64,000 nt of DNA from Tildeniella torsiva UHER 1998/13D (GCA_019358835.1 JAHHIH010000021.1:47521-111520), one strand, 5' to 3'. Positions 8,807 to 18,875 are shown, numbered from the stretch's first letter. Notes: a model not told the origin generated them from the letters alone. Made by a program: numbers and translations.

Positions 8807-10129
8807 TCAATCCAGCAGAGCCAGGGCCTCAGTCAGCGGCAGAGGACGGCTGAATAAAAAGCCCTGGCCAATGTCGCAGCCCATCGATTTTAGGGCCGCC
8901 ATCTGGGCCGGGGTTTCAATGCCCTCAGCCACGGTGGGCAGGCCCAGCTGGCGGGCGATGTCGATAATTGAGCCAACGAGAATTTTGGCGCGATCGCTGC
9001 TGCACAGTTTTTGAATAAACGACTGATCGATTTTTAGACAGTCAATTTCGCAGCGTTCTAGGTAGTTGAGGCTAGAGTAGCCCGTGCCAAAGTCGTCGAG
9101 GGAAACCTCGAACCCGGCGGCGCGACACTTGCCGATAGAGTCGATCGCCTCAACCTCATTCAAAAAGATGCGCTCTGTCACCTCCAGCTTAATTTGCTGG
9201 GCATCAACGCCGTGGCGCTGGGTGCAGGCAATCAACCGTTCAAAAAAGTCGGGCTGCTGAAACTGGCGCACCGAGATGTTGATGCTAATAAAAAAGTCGG
9301 TGCTGCTCTGGCCAAGACTCTCTAAATGGGTTTGAAAGCGGCATAGATCGGCACAGGAATGCTCTAAAATCCAGTCGCCCATGGGCAAAATTAGCGACGT
9401 TTCTTCGGCCAAAGCAATAAAGCGCTGGGGAGTAACCGCACCGCGCTGGGGGCACTGCCACCGCAGCAGCGCCTCAAAGCCCACAATGGTGCCATTGGTG
9501 AGGTTAATAAGGGGTTGATACACCAGCGATAAATCGTCGTTGCGGACGGCATTTTGCAGGTCAGACTCCAGTTTAATGTCGTCTAAGATTTCTTGATATT
9601 GCTGACTTCTGGCGTAGGCTTGCTCGGTGACGGCGGGGCGGGGCAGGCTAATTTGCGGGGTCGCTAGCGTTCTCAGGTAGGCGTTGTAGGCCCGATTGCG
9701 GTGCAGCGACATCGAGATAAACAGCCGCACCATGGGCGACGACGACTCAATACGCTCGGCCACCTGAGCTGCCGACACCACCATGCAGCGGCAGGGGCTC
9801 AGGGCCTTGGCTGAGGCCGACCGGGGCGAGGCGTCAATAATACCCATTTCCCCAAAAATATCTCCAGCCCCCAGCACATTGAGCTGGAGTGAATCGTCCC
9901 CCGTGCCCACAAAAATTTCAACGTAACCTGACTCAAGAATGTAGGCTTTATCGGCGGTGCTGCCCTCGATAAAAATGGTTTCACCAGCCGTAAACAGGCG
10001 AATGTTGCAGTTAGGGGCGATCGCAATGTCAGCCGCCAGACCAGTACCGTCGCCGTCTTCGGGGGCAGGTTCCATGGGGACTAATGAACCGGGTGGTAAA
10101 GGGCAAGACAAATGAGGAATATTTTTCAT
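8807..10129 (-). CDS. Cyclic nucleotide-binding domain-EAL phosphodiesterase
   Basis: Residues ~40-150 form a cNMP-binding domain (FTAGETIFIEG, G-D-I-F-G-E-M-G, S-P-R-S-A-S-A). Residues ~190-440 form an EAL domain with the signature E-A-L-L-R-W, the metal ligands N-I-S, E-V-T-E and D-D-F-G-T-G-Y-S-S-L, and the catalytic-loop-like K-I-D-Q-S-F and AEGIET. It is expected to hydrolyse c-di-GMP under control of a cyclic nucleotide. There is no GGDEF domain or membrane segment. The key EAL residues look complete, so it is probably active. Confidence 0.92.
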   Translation of the reverse strand: MKNIPHLSCPLPPGSLVPMEPAPEDGDGTGLAADIAIAPNCNIRLFTAGETIFIEGSTADKAYILESGYVEIFVGTGDDSLQLNVLGAGDIFGEMGIIDASPRSASAKALSPCRCMVVSAAQVAERIESSSPMVRLFISMSLHRNRAYNAYLRTLATPQISLPRPAVTEQAYARSQQYQEILDDIKLESDLQNAVRNDDLSLVYQPLINLTNGTIVGFEALLRWQCPQRGAVTPQRFIALAEETSLILPMGDWILEHSCADLCRFQTHLESLGQSSTDFFISINISVRQFQQPDFFERLIACTQRHGVDAQQIKLEVTERIFLNEVEAIDSIGKCRAAGFEVSLDDFGTGYSSLNYLERCEIDCLKIDQSFIQKLCSSDRAKILVGSIIDIARQLGLPTVAEGIETPAQMAALKSMGCDIGQGFLFSRPLPLTEALALLD

Positions 10130-10410
10130 AGCGAGAGCGATTTTCAGGGGGTTGCCTTAGCATCCCCTATTTTTTGAAGACCGTTCATGGCCCCAGTGTG
10201 AAGTGTCAGTAAGCATTTATGAAAACTATAGCCAATCACAGAATCGTCTGGTAGCTGTCACACCCAGTTGTGATCTAAATCACAACAACTAAAGGATAAA
10301 CGACTTAGCATCCGCCAGAATATGGACGGTGTCCCAGGCCTCATTGAGGGCATCATCAGGCTAGGGGCATCTCAGGATGCCCAGCCAAGTCCTTTCGCTG
10401 TGTTAACGCC

Positions 10411-11382
10411 ATGACTGCCTTCTCTGCCACCTCTGCTTGCAGCCCGGTTAGCCAGGTTACTGTGGTGGGGGCGGGCAACGTGGGCAGCACCCTCGCCCAG
10501 CGCCTGCTAGAGCGCAACCTGGCCAACGTGGTGCTGGTCGATATTGTCGAAGGCCGACCTCAGGGCGTTGCCCTCGACCTGTCCCAGGCGGCGGGCTGTG
10601 AGGGGCACAACCGCACCATTGTGGGCACCAACGACTACCGAGATACCGCCAACTCAGACATTGTGGTGATTACCGCTGGGCTGCCCCGCCGACCGGGCAT
10701 GACCCGCGACGACCTCACCCAAGTGAATGGCAAGATTGTGGTAGATACCCTGCGCCAGGCCCTGGCCGTATCGCCCCAGGCCAGCGTGATTGTGGTGACT
10801 AACCCGCTCGATGTGATGGCCTACCTGGCCTGGAAAGCCAGCGACCTCCCCCCCCAGCGGGTGATGGGCATGGCTGGGGTGCTCGACTCGGCCCGGTTTC
10901 AAACCTTTATTGCCTGGGAGTTGGGGGTGCCGCCGCGCGATGTCTCGGCCATGGTGCTGGGGGGTCACGGTGACCTGATGGTGCCCCTGCCCAGCTACAC
11001 CACCGTCAACGGCATTCCGGTGGCTGAACTGCTGCCCGCAGACCGGCTACAAGCGCTGATCGATCGCACCCGCAACGGCGGCGCTGAAATTGTGCAGTTG
11101 CTCAAGCAGGGGGGGGCTTACTACGCGCCAGCTTCTTCGGCCTGCGTCATGGTGGAGTCGATGCTGCTCAACCAGCGGCGCATTTTGCCCCTGGCCGCCC
11201 ATCTCACGGGCCAGTACGGCCTAGACGGTCTATATCTGGGGGTGCCCTGTCGCCTGGGCCAGGGCGGTGTTGAAGAGATTCTAGAACTGTCGCTGACCCC
11301 GGCAGAGCAGTCGGCCTTGGAGCGATCGGCGGCCTCGGTCAAAGAGCAGCTACCGCAAGCCCTAGCCCTGTTAAACTCGTAA
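10411..11382 (+). CDS. mdh: Malate dehydrogenase
   Basis: This NAD-dependent lactate/malate dehydrogenase family member has the Rossmann motif [10 protein letters not shown], the substrate-binding Arg in [14 protein letters not shown] and the catalytic His in G-G-H-G-D-L-M-V-P. The two Arg in the mobile loop and overall length (323 aa) match LDH-like malate dehydrogenases. It converts malate and oxaloacetate. No clear ribosome-binding site precedes the ATG at 10411. Confidence 0.93.
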   Translation: MTAFSATSACSPVSQVTVVGAGNVGSTLAQRLLERNLANVVLVDIVEGRPQGVALDLSQAAGCEGHNRTIVGTNDYRDTANSDIVVITAGLPRRPGMTRDDLTQVNGKIVVDTLRQALAVSPQASVIVVTNPLDVMAYLAWKASDLPPQRVMGMAGVLDSARFQTFIAWELGVPPRDVSAMVLGGHGDLMVPLPSYTTVNGIPVAELLPADRLQALIDRTRNGGAEIVQLLKQGGAYYAPASSACVMVESMLLNQRRILPLAAHLTGQYGLDGLYLGVPCRLGQGGVEEILELSLTPAEQSALERSAASVKEQLPQALALLNS

Positions 11383-11453
11383 TTCCTATGCTGGGCATAA
11401 CAAATCTGAGGTGCACATCTAGCTAGTCTCAATAGATCATAAAGTCCCCGCGA

Positions 11454-11490
11454 CCCTCACCCCCGGCCCCTCTCCCAGGAAGGAGAGGGG
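11454..11490. repeat. GC-rich dispersed repeat, intergenic copy
   Basis: The run CCCTCACCCCCGGCCCCTCTC followed by a GAGAGGGG arm is a member of the CCCTCACCCC...GGGAGAGGGG family. A degenerate second half (CCCCTCTCCC / GAGGG) follows at about 11,513-11,536. Close relatives occur in the opposite orientation inside three prophage genes (40,609; 49,637; 51,149). Here it lies between genes, as such repeats usually do in cyanobacteria. Confidence 0.7.
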
Positions 11491-11719
11491 AGCCGGAACC
11501 AGACTTCAAAGCCCCTCTCCCAGCTTGGTAGAGGGATTTAGGCTGTAGCTTGCTTCCCGCAGGGTGGGTTGGATTACGGTAAGAAAGCGTGTTTGTGATC
11601 TTACTGAGTCTAGCTGAGGCATTTTTCCTTAAACGTTCGATGTTTGGACGTTCAAACGTTTTAAGGATTTCTTGTCGTGCTGACCAACGTGACTGTGGCT
11701 ATATCTCGCACAGCCCGTT

Positions 11720-11806
11720 TCAGGCTAGCAGAATAACTAGCAGCAGAAAGCCGAAGACGGAAGCGCCGGACTGCCAGAAAATTTTAGAAGCGGTGTTGTT
11801 GACCAT
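11720..11806 (-). CDS. 28-residue single-TM peptide (small ORF)
   Basis: An ATG at 11,806 opens a 28-codon frame ending in TGA. The peptide starts MVNNTASKIFWQSG and ends in a hydrophobic helix (VFGFLLLVILLA). A purine-rich AAGGTAAGAG lies just upstream of the ATG, a good ribosome-binding site. The layout (short polar N-terminus, one TM helix) is like small cyanobacterial thylakoid subunits, but I cannot match it to a named one. It lies in an otherwise empty 630-base gap. Confidence 0.5.
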   Translation of the reverse strand: MVNNTASKIFWQSGASVFGFLLLVILLA

Positions 11807-12012
11807 GACTCTTACCTTACAGGTTAAGGATAGAAACACTGTGTGGTCTAAGCATTCCCAAATCTAACCTTAGAATCTTTGGGATTTAGACTACTAGGCT
11901 CTACTCTCACTGTAGGTCTCTGGGCCTAGAACTATCGTGATGGATGTGCCACAACTCCGGTGATTCTAGAGCCCAGCGGCGGTGACCTCGATCAGCTGTT
12001 TCGTCGAATGCT
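11807..12012. other. Upstream region of the small TM peptide and codA-like gene
   Basis: Together with 11,491-11,719 this makes up the rest of the gap between mdh and the deaminase. It probably carries divergent promoters. A 92-residue plus frame at 11,589 runs through the small ORF and lacks protein-like composition, so I do not call it. Confidence 0.4.
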
Positions 12013-13365
12013 ATGAATTCAACCGCCCTGCCCGAGTTTTTGCAGCGCTCTGCCGATCACTACTGGCTACAAAACGCCCGCCTGCCCCTGGCCTGCATCG
12101 ATGGGTCGGTATCTTGGAAGACTGCGATCGCCGCCCTCTCCGCTCTCCCAATATCAGAAGAATTGGTCGCCGCCCACCTAGAAATTCAGGACGGACGGAT
12201 CGCGGCCATAATTCCGGCCAGCCAGCCCCTCGACCTCGGCCAGCCCTCCTGGGATTTGCGCCAGGGCATGGTGTGGCCCTGCTTTGCCGACTGTCACACC
12301 CATTTAGATAAAGGGCATACCTGGTTTCGCAACCCAAACCCCGACGGTACCTTTGACTCAGCTCTTAAGGCCGCCGAAGCCGACCACAGTAATTGGAGCG
12401 CTGAAGATCTTTACCCCCGCATGAGCTTTGGCCTGCGGTGCAGCTATGCCCACGGTACCCAGGCCGTCAGAACCCATCTGGATTGTTTGGATGGACAAGC
12501 GGAGATTAGCTTTGCGGTCTTCGATCGGCTGCGGCAGGAGTGGGCGGGCAAGATTGTGCTCCAGGCGGTGTGTCTGGTGTCGATGGACTACTACGATGGC
12601 CCGGAAGCTGAAAAGCTGGCCGATATCGTTGCCCAGTACGGCGGCATTTTGGGCGGGGTGATCTATCCCCAACCGGGTCTAGAGGCCCAGATCGATCGCG
12701 CCTTTGAGCTGGCCGAGGCGCGGGGGCTTGACCTCGATTTTCATGTGGATGAAAGCCTGAACCCCAAGGCGGAAGGGCTGCGGGTGGTGGCCGAAACCAA
12801 GCTGCGGCGAGGGTTTCAGGGTAAGGTCAACTGCGGCCACTGCTGTAGTCTATCGGTGCAGGGGGGCGATCGCGCCCAACATACCCTGGCCCTGCTCCAG
12901 CAAGCGGGCATCAGCGTCGTGAGCCTGCCCATGTGCAACCTCTATCTGCAAGACCGCCAGCCGGGCCGTATGCCTCGCTATCGCGGCGTCACCCTGCTGC
13001 CCGAGCTGCGCCAGTTTGAGGTGGCGGTGGCCCTGTCCAGCGACAACTGCCGCGACGCCTTTTTTGCCTACGGCGACCACGACATGGTGGAAGTCTTTAC
13101 TCAGTCGGTGCGCATTGGCCACCTCGATCGCCCCATTGGCGACTGGCCCCAAGCGGTGACCTGCACCCCAGCCCAGACCATGGGGCTCGATGTCGGGCTG
13201 CTGGGGGTGGGTCGCCCCGCCGACCTGGTGGTGTTTAAAGCTCGCAGCTTTAGCGAACTGCTGTCGCGGCACCAGGGCGATCGCGTCGTGATTCGCGATG
13301 GCTGCCCCATCGACACCACCCTGCCCGACTACGCCGAACTCGATGCCGTGGTGGGAATCGCCTAG
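12013..13365 (+). CDS. Cytosine deaminase-like amidohydrolase
   Basis: The protein has the amidohydrolase metal sites in order: DCHTHLDKGH (HxH-type near residue 98), F-H-V-D-E-S, G-H-C-C-S-L-S, and the C-terminal S-S-D-N-C-R-D with the catalytic Asp. The pattern is that of CodA-type cytosine deaminases, although related enzymes deaminate other heterocycles, so substrate is inferred. The N-terminal 70 residues form the small beta domain (HYWLQNARLPLA). Length 450 aa is slightly above the E. coli enzyme. Confidence 0.8.
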   Translation: MNSTALPEFLQRSADHYWLQNARLPLACIDGSVSWKTAIAALSALPISEELVAAHLEIQDGRIAAIIPASQPLDLGQPSWDLRQGMVWPCFADCHTHLDKGHTWFRNPNPDGTFDSALKAAEADHSNWSAEDLYPRMSFGLRCSYAHGTQAVRTHLDCLDGQAEISFAVFDRLRQEWAGKIVLQAVCLVSMDYYDGPEAEKLADIVAQYGGILGGVIYPQPGLEAQIDRAFELAEARGLDLDFHVDESLNPKAEGLRVVAETKLRRGFQGKVNCGHCCSLSVQGGDRAQHTLALLQQAGISVVSLPMCNLYLQDRQPGRMPRYRGVTLLPELRQFEVAVALSSDNCRDAFFAYGDHDMVEVFTQSVRIGHLDRPIGDWPQAVTCTPAQTMGLDVGLLGVGRPADLVVFKARSFSELLSRHQGDRVVIRDGCPIDTTLPDYAELDAVVGIA

Positions 13366-13530
13366 CCAATTTCACCCCAACCAGGAAAACCGAACTTCCT
13401 TCGGGCGTGGGGTTTGCTACGCTAAATCCAGAGCTAGACGCGGGTCTGGAGGAATTGGCGGTAGCCCTCCTCCGGCCAGAGTTGACTACAATAGTCGCCA
13501 GCTTGAGCGCGGGTTTTTAGGAGGACAGGA

Positions 13531-14514
13531 ATGGCTGCTACGGGCTTTAAAGACTACTACGCGGTGCTGGGGGTCAATCGCACGGCAAGTGCCGACGAGA
13601 TTAAGCAGTCTTTTCGCAAGCTGGCCCGCAAGTACCACCCCGACGTTAACCCCGACGACAAAACCGCCGAGGCCAAGTTCAAAGAGGTGAGCGAAGCCTA
13701 CGAGGTGCTTTCCGACGCCGACAAGCGCAAAAAGTACGACCAATACGGTCAGTATTGGCAGCAGGCCAGCCGGGCCGGGGCCGGGGCTCCCTACGGCAAC
13801 CCTGGCGACATGGGCGGCTTTGACTTTAGCAATTACGGCAGCTTCGACGAGTTCATCAACGAGCTGCTGGGTCGTTTTGCCACCCCCGGTGGCGGCAGCG
13901 CCCGCTCCTATCCCTACGGGACTCCTGGGGGCGGGCCGGGTGGCTCTGGCTTTGGCTACGAAACCGCCCCTACCCAATCCTTTGATCAAGAGGCCAGCAT
14001 TCGCCTCACCTTTGGCGAAGCCTTTAACGGTGCTCAGAAGCGGCTGCGCATTGGCAACGACAGCGTCGATGTGCGAATTCCACCGGGGGTTAAGCAGGGC
14101 AGCAAAATTCGCCTCAAAGGCAAGGGGCCAATCAACCCCTACAGCAAGCAGCCCGCCGACATCTACCTGGTGGTGCAGCTAGAGGGCCACAGCTTTTACA
14201 CCCTGGAGGGCGATAGCCTCACCGCTGAAGTGCCCATTGCCCCCGACGAGGCCGTGCTGGGGGGCAAAATCGACGTGCCCATCCCCGACGGTAGCGTGAC
14301 CATGAACTTGCCTGCGGGGGTGCGATCGGGCCAAACCCTGCGGCTGCGAGGCAAGGGCTGGCCCCGACCCAAGGGCGATCGCGGCGACCTGCTGATCAAA
14401 GTCGTGATCACCCCTCCGACCAGCCTCAGCGACAGCGAGCGACAGCTCTATGAAAAAATTCGCGACGGTCGCACCACCAACCCCCGCCAAAGCCTGGCCA
14501 ACACCCGGCTGTAG
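13531..14514 (+). CDS. DnaJ/CbpA-type co-chaperone
   Basis: Residues 8-70 form a J domain with the HPD motif (KYHPDVNPD), followed by a Gly-rich linker and two C-terminal substrate-binding beta domains ([41 protein letters not shown]). The zinc-finger Cys repeats of classical DnaJ are absent, which makes it a type II, CbpA-like partner of DnaK. AGGAGG lies just ahead of the ATG. Confidence 0.93.
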   Translation: MAATGFKDYYAVLGVNRTASADEIKQSFRKLARKYHPDVNPDDKTAEAKFKEVSEAYEVLSDADKRKKYDQYGQYWQQASRAGAGAPYGNPGDMGGFDFSNYGSFDEFINELLGRFATPGGGSARSYPYGTPGGGPGGSGFGYETAPTQSFDQEASIRLTFGEAFNGAQKRLRIGNDSVDVRIPPGVKQGSKIRLKGKGPINPYSKQPADIYLVVQLEGHSFYTLEGDSLTAEVPIAPDEAVLGGKIDVPIPDGSVTMNLPAGVRSGQTLRLRGKGWPRPKGDRGDLLIKVVITPPTSLSDSERQLYEKIRDGRTTNPRQSLANTRL

Positions 14515-14540
14515 AACAAGGCCCCCGATCGCAATAAAAA

Positions 14541-14579
14541 GCCCCCAGGGTTCCTCAAATAGGGAGGAACCCTGGGGGC
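14541..14579. terminator. Strong terminator between convergent genes
   Basis: A perfect 16-bp inverted repeat (GCCCCCAGGGTTCCTC and its complement) with a 7-base loop lies between the dnaJ-like gene and the convergent membrane-protein gene. AAAAA precedes it on the plus strand, giving a T-run for minus-strand transcripts, so it should work at least for the minus-strand gene. Confidence 0.8.
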
Positions 14580-14598
14580 CAGCTTAGCCGAGACGAAA

Positions 14599-15129
14599 TT
14601 ACAGATCTTCAGCTCGACTGAGATCGCCGTAGAGCAGACTCAGCAGCGCACCACAGCCCAGCAGCTTGACGGCCTCTAGGCCAAAGTACAGCCCGTGCAT
14701 CTGGTTCATAGCACCGGGTACCTCAACGGTGGCGGCAAAGGGGTCTAGCGCTGCACCCAAGGCACCCATGGCCGGTGCCACCGCGTAGGTTAGCACTAGG
14801 GTAAGAGCCAGCAGGCCTAGCCCTAGCTCCACTGCCCAGCGGCTGCGCAGGCCGCTGGCGACCACGGGGCGCTGAGGGCGCGACTGCCGAGCCGCCAGCA
14901 GCCCCGTCAAAATAACGCCAGCGCAGAGCAGCTCCAGGCGGTTAAACACCCAAAACATGGCGTAGCCCGCCGAGCCAAAGTCGGGCTGGCTCATCATGCC
15001 GCCGACAAACAGCCCCGGCATAATCACAAAATCCATCAGCAGGCTGCTGCTGAACCAAAACATGAGCGCAAACAAAACCGCCCCGACCCAGGGGGTGGCT
15101 TTAGCAGTGGGATGAGATAGCGAATTCAT
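14599..15129 (-). CDS. Four-TM membrane protein, 176 aa
   Basis: Hydropathy suggests four membrane helices (about residues 15-42, 58-79, 98-118 and 148-166), with basic residues RQSRPQRP between helices two and three. I do not recognise the family with certainty; it resembles small DUF4149-like or generic cyanobacterial membrane proteins. It stands alone, followed by the terminator at 14,541. Confidence 0.65.
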   Translation of the reverse strand: MNSLSHPTAKATPWVGAVLFALMFWFSSSLLMDFVIMPGLFVGGMMSQPDFGSAGYAMFWVFNRLELLCAGVILTGLLAARQSRPQRPVVASGLRSRWAVELGLGLLALTLVLTYAVAPAMGALGAALDPFAATVEVPGAMNQMHGLYFGLEAVKLLGCGALLSLLYGDLSRAEDL

Positions 15130-15434
15130 GGATATAGGCCCTGTGAACTGAGATAAGCATGAAGCGTCGGGTTTAGAACTCGCGGGTTGGGCTGAGTTCC
15201 TTATTTATCAATGATTTCAGCCTAGCGAACTTTATTGGTCGCCCGTGTGAATTATTCTTTCGGCGCTGCGGTTTTCACGCCGTCGTTACGTTGCGACATG
15301 GAGGCCAAAGGCTTTAGCGCACTGGGGTTTGGGGCGATCGCAACGCTCTTTCACCCCCTACAGGTGAGAAAAAACGTAACCTGCTGTCACAGGCGGTAAT
15401 ATTCTCAGCCCTGCCAAAATCTACAAAATACTCT
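15130..15434. other. Intergenic region, no gene seen
   Basis: 305 bases without a supported frame. One HIP1-like GCGATCGC occurs near 15,336. It presumably contains the promoter of the 14,599-15,129 gene at its left side and the 3' end of the sodX transcript at its right. Confidence 0.4.
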
Positions 15435-15806
15435 TTATGGAAACCGACACCCCACCCGGCCCACAATGTTTACCCAGGGCACCCGGCCAAACTCGCGGCT
15501 ATCAGTACTCTCCGCCGCGTTTAGCCCCTGCAAAAAGCAGCCGTCCTCGTCTACATACACCACCCACTTAATCAGCCTTAGCCCCGGCTGACGCGGATGG
15601 TAGGCCACTACCAAATCTCCCGGCTGGGGGCGCTGCCGTCGGTAGGCGAAGGGATCGATCAACACCTCCGTACCTGGCTCTAGCAGCGGCAGCATAGACG
15701 CCCCCACAATGCGAAACCGCCGCCGCTGGCGCAGCAGCCAGAGCACCACATCGGTGAGCTGACTATGGCGCAACTGCGGCGGCGGTTGGAGCGAAGGGGA
15801 AGTCAC
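15435..15806 (-). CDS. sodX: Nickel-type superoxide dismutase maturation protease
   Basis: This short S26-type signal peptidase relative has the catalytic Ser in G-A-S-M-L-P-L-L and downstream P-G-D-L-V-V and R-L-I-K-W-V, the latter carrying the candidate general-base Lys. SodX/CbiX-like proteases remove the N-terminal extension of Ni-SOD so that the nickel hook becomes the new N-terminus. It lies immediately downstream of sodN on the same strand, the standard pairing. The start is a GTG at 15,806. Confidence 0.9.
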   Translation of the reverse strand: MTSPSLQPPPQLRHSQLTDVVLWLLRQRRRFRIVGASMLPLLEPGTEVLIDPFAYRRQRPQPGDLVVAYHPRQPGLRLIKWVVYVDEDGCFLQGLNAAESTDSREFGRVPWVNIVGRVGCRFP

Positions 15807-15949
15807 GGCGGGGGAGGTAAGGAGGGTGGGGAAGGTAAGGGAGGTGAGGAGGATTAGAATGGTAAGGAAAAAGACCTTCCATCTCCCCTATCTGCTCACT
15901 CCCCCATCTCCCTTATCCCCCCAATCTCCCTCATCTTTTCTACCTACCC

Positions 15950-16423
15950 CTAGCTCGCGGTGTACCAAGACACATCGCGGTTCTTAGTCGTCCAGAAGAT
16001 ACCGTGGATTTTCTGGACGGCTTCCATCAGTTCGGTGGCGTGCTGCACGCTGACTTCGACCTTGCAGGCCGAGCAGAGTTTAGCCGCTTTCCAGAAGGTG
16101 TCGTGCAGGTCAGGGAACTGCTCAAGGTGCACGGGCTTGAAGTAGTCAGTCCACAGAACCAGCAGTTCATCTTTGGCGATCTGGGCCTGCTCTTCTTTAA
16201 TGGCGGTGTAGCGGGCGAAGGTGTTGTGGTAGGCAACAGCAGCCGCTTTGTCGCCACTGGCGGGGGTTTCAAGATCCACCAGTTTTTTGGTCATTGACAG
16301 CACTGCCTCAGCGGCTACGCGAGCCGAGGAGGGGTCATAAACGCCGCAGGGGCCATCGCAGTGGGCGTGTACCGCTTCGGCGGGGAACCATGCCTGTAGC
16401 TTGGCGATCGCTTGGTTGAGCAT
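15950..16423 (-). CDS. sodN: Nickel superoxide dismutase (proenzyme)
   Basis: The nickel hook H-C-D-G-P-C-G-V-Y is present near residue 21, preceded by a propeptide of about 20 residues that SodX should remove. The remainder is the four-helix body, ending with H-G-I-F-W-T-T-K-N. I chose the ATG at 16,423 (AGGA five bases upstream), giving 157 aa; upstream in-frame ATGs at 16,429 and 16,456 are possible. The enzyme disproportionates superoxide and forms a hexamer in known cases. Confidence 0.95.
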   Translation of the reverse strand: MLNQAIAKLQAWFPAEAVHAHCDGPCGVYDPSSARVAAEAVLSMTKKLVDLETPASGDKAAAVAYHNTFARYTAIKEEQAQIAKDELLVLWTDYFKPVHLEQFPDLHDTFWKAAKLCSACKVEVSVQHATELMEAVQKIHGIFWTTKNRDVSWYTAS

Positions 16424-16692
16424 AATCATCCTGGTAGTGAATGGGAATACGGGCAAAAAACGGGAATTTTCTTGCGCCTGGCCCCAGCAGACCCCTCACT
16501 CCGGCAGGTTAACATCCCTATGCCAGGCAGGGGGATAAGCCAGGCCACGTCTCACATTGTTAACGCTATTGGGCCCTTCTGCAACCTTCCCCCCTCTGCC
16601 TGGGGATAGATTCGCTTCGAAGGATGGCGTCAACCGATGCGCCCTGGTGCAAATTAAGTACATTTGTATGAATACCCCAAAGGGAGATGACC

Positions 16693-17751
16693 ATGTCATC
16701 TAGGTATTTACTGGCTAAAGCTTCTGCCCAAACGCATTCCTGGCGTCGTGCCCTGGGTCTGATTGCCTTGGGACTGGGGCTGACAGGCTGTGGCGACCTG
16801 CTGCTGCTGGTGAACAACTGGGTGGCCCCTGTGGATGTGTCAACCCTGCCGCCCTGTGTCGATGACGACTGCAACTGCGGCGACTTTGCTAGCCAAGCCC
16901 AGGCCCAGGCGGTACTCGATGCCTTTGCGGGCGACCCCTACGACCTCGATGGCGATGGCAACAACCAGGCCTGTGAACGACTGCCCGCCGACCTGCCCGC
17001 TGCCGACCCGCTCGCGCCGCCTAGCACCAGTCCTCACCTGGTACTGGGCAACCCCAGTCAGGCGGGGACGGCGAACCCTAACAACTATTTAATTCAGCGC
17101 CATCAGTATGTGCTGAGCTACAGCCGCGATCGCAACGGGCTCAACTGGGCCAGTTGGGAAGTCGATGCCGCCTGGCTGGGCCCCACCGATCGCCAGGACA
17201 ACTTTCGCCCCGACGGGGCACTGCCCGCTGGGTTTTACCAGGTCACCCCCAACGACTATCGAGGCAGCGGCTACGATCGCGGCCATGTGGTGCCCTCGGG
17301 CGATCGCACCGGCAGCGTGGGCGACAACGCCGCTACCTTTTTAATGACCAACATCATTCCCCAGGCCCCGGACAACAACCGTGGCCCCTGGCGAGAACTA
17401 GAAGAATACGGGCGATCGCTGGTCTATCACTACGACCACAGCCTGCATGTCTTTGCCGGAGCCTACGGCAGCCAGGGCAGCGTGGGCAACCGAGCCATTG
17501 CTGTACCCTCCCGGCTGTGGAAAATCATTGTGGTGTACGATCGCCTCCCCGACGGCGGCCTGGGTATTGGCAGCGATACTCAGCTAATTGCCATCGATCT
17601 GCCTAACACCAACCAGGTCAGCCCCGACTGGCGGCGCTACCAAACCTCAGTCCAGCGCATTGAAGTAGCCACAGGCCACCATTTTTTTGAGACTCTACCC
17701 CCTGAGCTTCAGGCGCTTCTCAAGGCCCGCACCAGCAATGCGCCCCCGTGA
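16693..17751 (+). CDS. Secreted NucA-type DNA/RNA endonuclease with Excalibur-like domain
   Basis: The N-terminus is a lipoprotein-type signal (LIALGLGLTGC). Residues ~50-100 resemble an Excalibur calcium-binding domain (D-C-N-C-G-D-F, then D-P-Y-D-L-D-G-D-G-N-N-Q-A-C-E). The C-terminal domain is a beta-beta-alpha-metal non-specific nuclease with the motif Y-D-R-G-H-V-V-P-S-G-D-R and the metal-site Asn in T-N-I-I-P-Q. Anabaena NucA is the model. AAGGGAG six bases before the ATG at 16,693 favours it over the ATG at 16,687. Confidence 0.9.
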   Translation: MSSRYLLAKASAQTHSWRRALGLIALGLGLTGCGDLLLLVNNWVAPVDVSTLPPCVDDDCNCGDFASQAQAQAVLDAFAGDPYDLDGDGNNQACERLPADLPAADPLAPPSTSPHLVLGNPSQAGTANPNNYLIQRHQYVLSYSRDRNGLNWASWEVDAAWLGPTDRQDNFRPDGALPAGFYQVTPNDYRGSGYDRGHVVPSGDRTGSVGDNAATFLMTNIIPQAPDNNRGPWRELEEYGRSLVYHYDHSLHVFAGAYGSQGSVGNRAIAVPSRLWKIIVVYDRLPDGGLGIGSDTQLIAIDLPNTNQVSPDWRRYQTSVQRIEVATGHHFFETLPPELQALLKARTSNAPP

Positions 17752-18353
17752 TTAGGTGCTCCAGCAATCCAGAATGTGGGGTTAGCGCTTATACTACTAA
17801 AAAGATAAAGTTAAATTTTAGGTTTAATTCGTATGGTGTTAAGTCTAACTCTTAAGACTAGGTCACAGTGATTCTACGGGTGCAGTCCATTCAGCGGTGC
17901 AGATGTTCCTAAAGGTCAATTGTCACCTAACAGGTGGTTTTTAGCTCTATTTCTAACCCTACCCCGCCAATTTCGCAGCGTGTATTTACACAGTGTGCAA
18001 GCAGCAGAGTTACGTAGCCCTGCGACGAGCTGCAACTGTAAGAGACTACTTAGCCTTGGCACAGACCGTAGGTAAGGTCAGGTCGTAGGGTTTCGTGAGA
18101 CTTAGCGGCGCGGACAATCTACCGCATGCCCAATAGACTCTCCATCTTTAACCTTGACTAATCTCTAGATTTTTTTGGTGGAAACGGCTACACTCTTAGC
18201 CTTAGTTCTCTGAATAAACAGTTTGGCTCAGTCTAGTTTAATTGAGTAAGACCACACTACTGATGGAGTGATTAGTCTGATAAATTAAGCAAAATTGGCA
18301 TCTACGCTGCTTATAAAATAGGTGACTCGTTAAGTTGATTACTATTAATATTT
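17752..18353. other. 602-base region without a gene
   Basis: AT-rich compared with the neighbours, with no frame of convincing composition on either strand and no tRNA-like fold seen. The right end presumably carries the promoter of the NYN-domain gene. Confidence 0.45.
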
Positions 18354-18875
18354 ATGGCAAATAGATACGGCTTGAAGCGTCTGTCGATTTTCGTAGACGG
18401 TAATAACATGTTCTACGCCCAGCAAAAAAATGGCTGGTTTTTTGACCCGAAGCGAGTGCTCGAATATTTTCTTGGCCTTGACGGCGGGGCCACCCTGGTA
18501 AACGCCTTTTGGTATACCGGCTTGAAGGACCCTCAGGATCAGCGGGGTTTTCGAGATGCACTCATCAGCTTGGGCTACACCGTCCGCACCAAAATCCTCA
18601 AGGAGTACTACGACGATACATCCGGGCGCTACTCCCAAAAAGCAAACCTCGATATTGAGATCGCCATAGACATGTTCAACACCGTTGAGCAGTACGATGA
18701 GGTCGTTCTCTTTAGCGGCGACGGTGACTTTGAGCGAGCCATTGAACTGCTGCGTTCTAAAAACACCCATATCACCGTCGTCTCCACCGAAGGGATGATC
18801 GCTCGCGAACTGCGCAACGCCACCGATCGCTACATTGACCTTAACAGCGTTCGTAAGTACATCGAGAAAGACTAA
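18354..18875 (+). CDS. NYN domain (LabA/DUF88-type) protein
   Basis: The fold is a PIN-like NYN domain: S-I-F-V-D-G-N-N-M-F at the N-terminus, acidic residues at D-I-E-I-A-I-D-M, and L-F-S-G-D-G-D-F then V-V-S-T-E-G, all near-invariant in LabA/YaiI-like proteins. LabA in Synechococcus takes part in clock output; others are RNases. The catalytic acidic set appears complete. Confidence 0.9.
   Translation: MANRYGLKRLSIFVDGNNMFYAQQKNGWFFDPKRVLEYFLGLDGGATLVNAFWYTGLKDPQDQRGFRDALISLGYTVRTKILKEYYDDTSGRYSQKANLDIEIAIDMFNTVEQYDEVVLFSGDGDFERAIELLRSKNTHITVVSTEGMIARELRNATDRYIDLNSVRKYIEKD

Noticed and set aside
11589..11867. 92-residue plus-strand frame
   Set aside because: No ribosome-binding site, odd composition, and it covers the better-supported minus-strand TM peptide.
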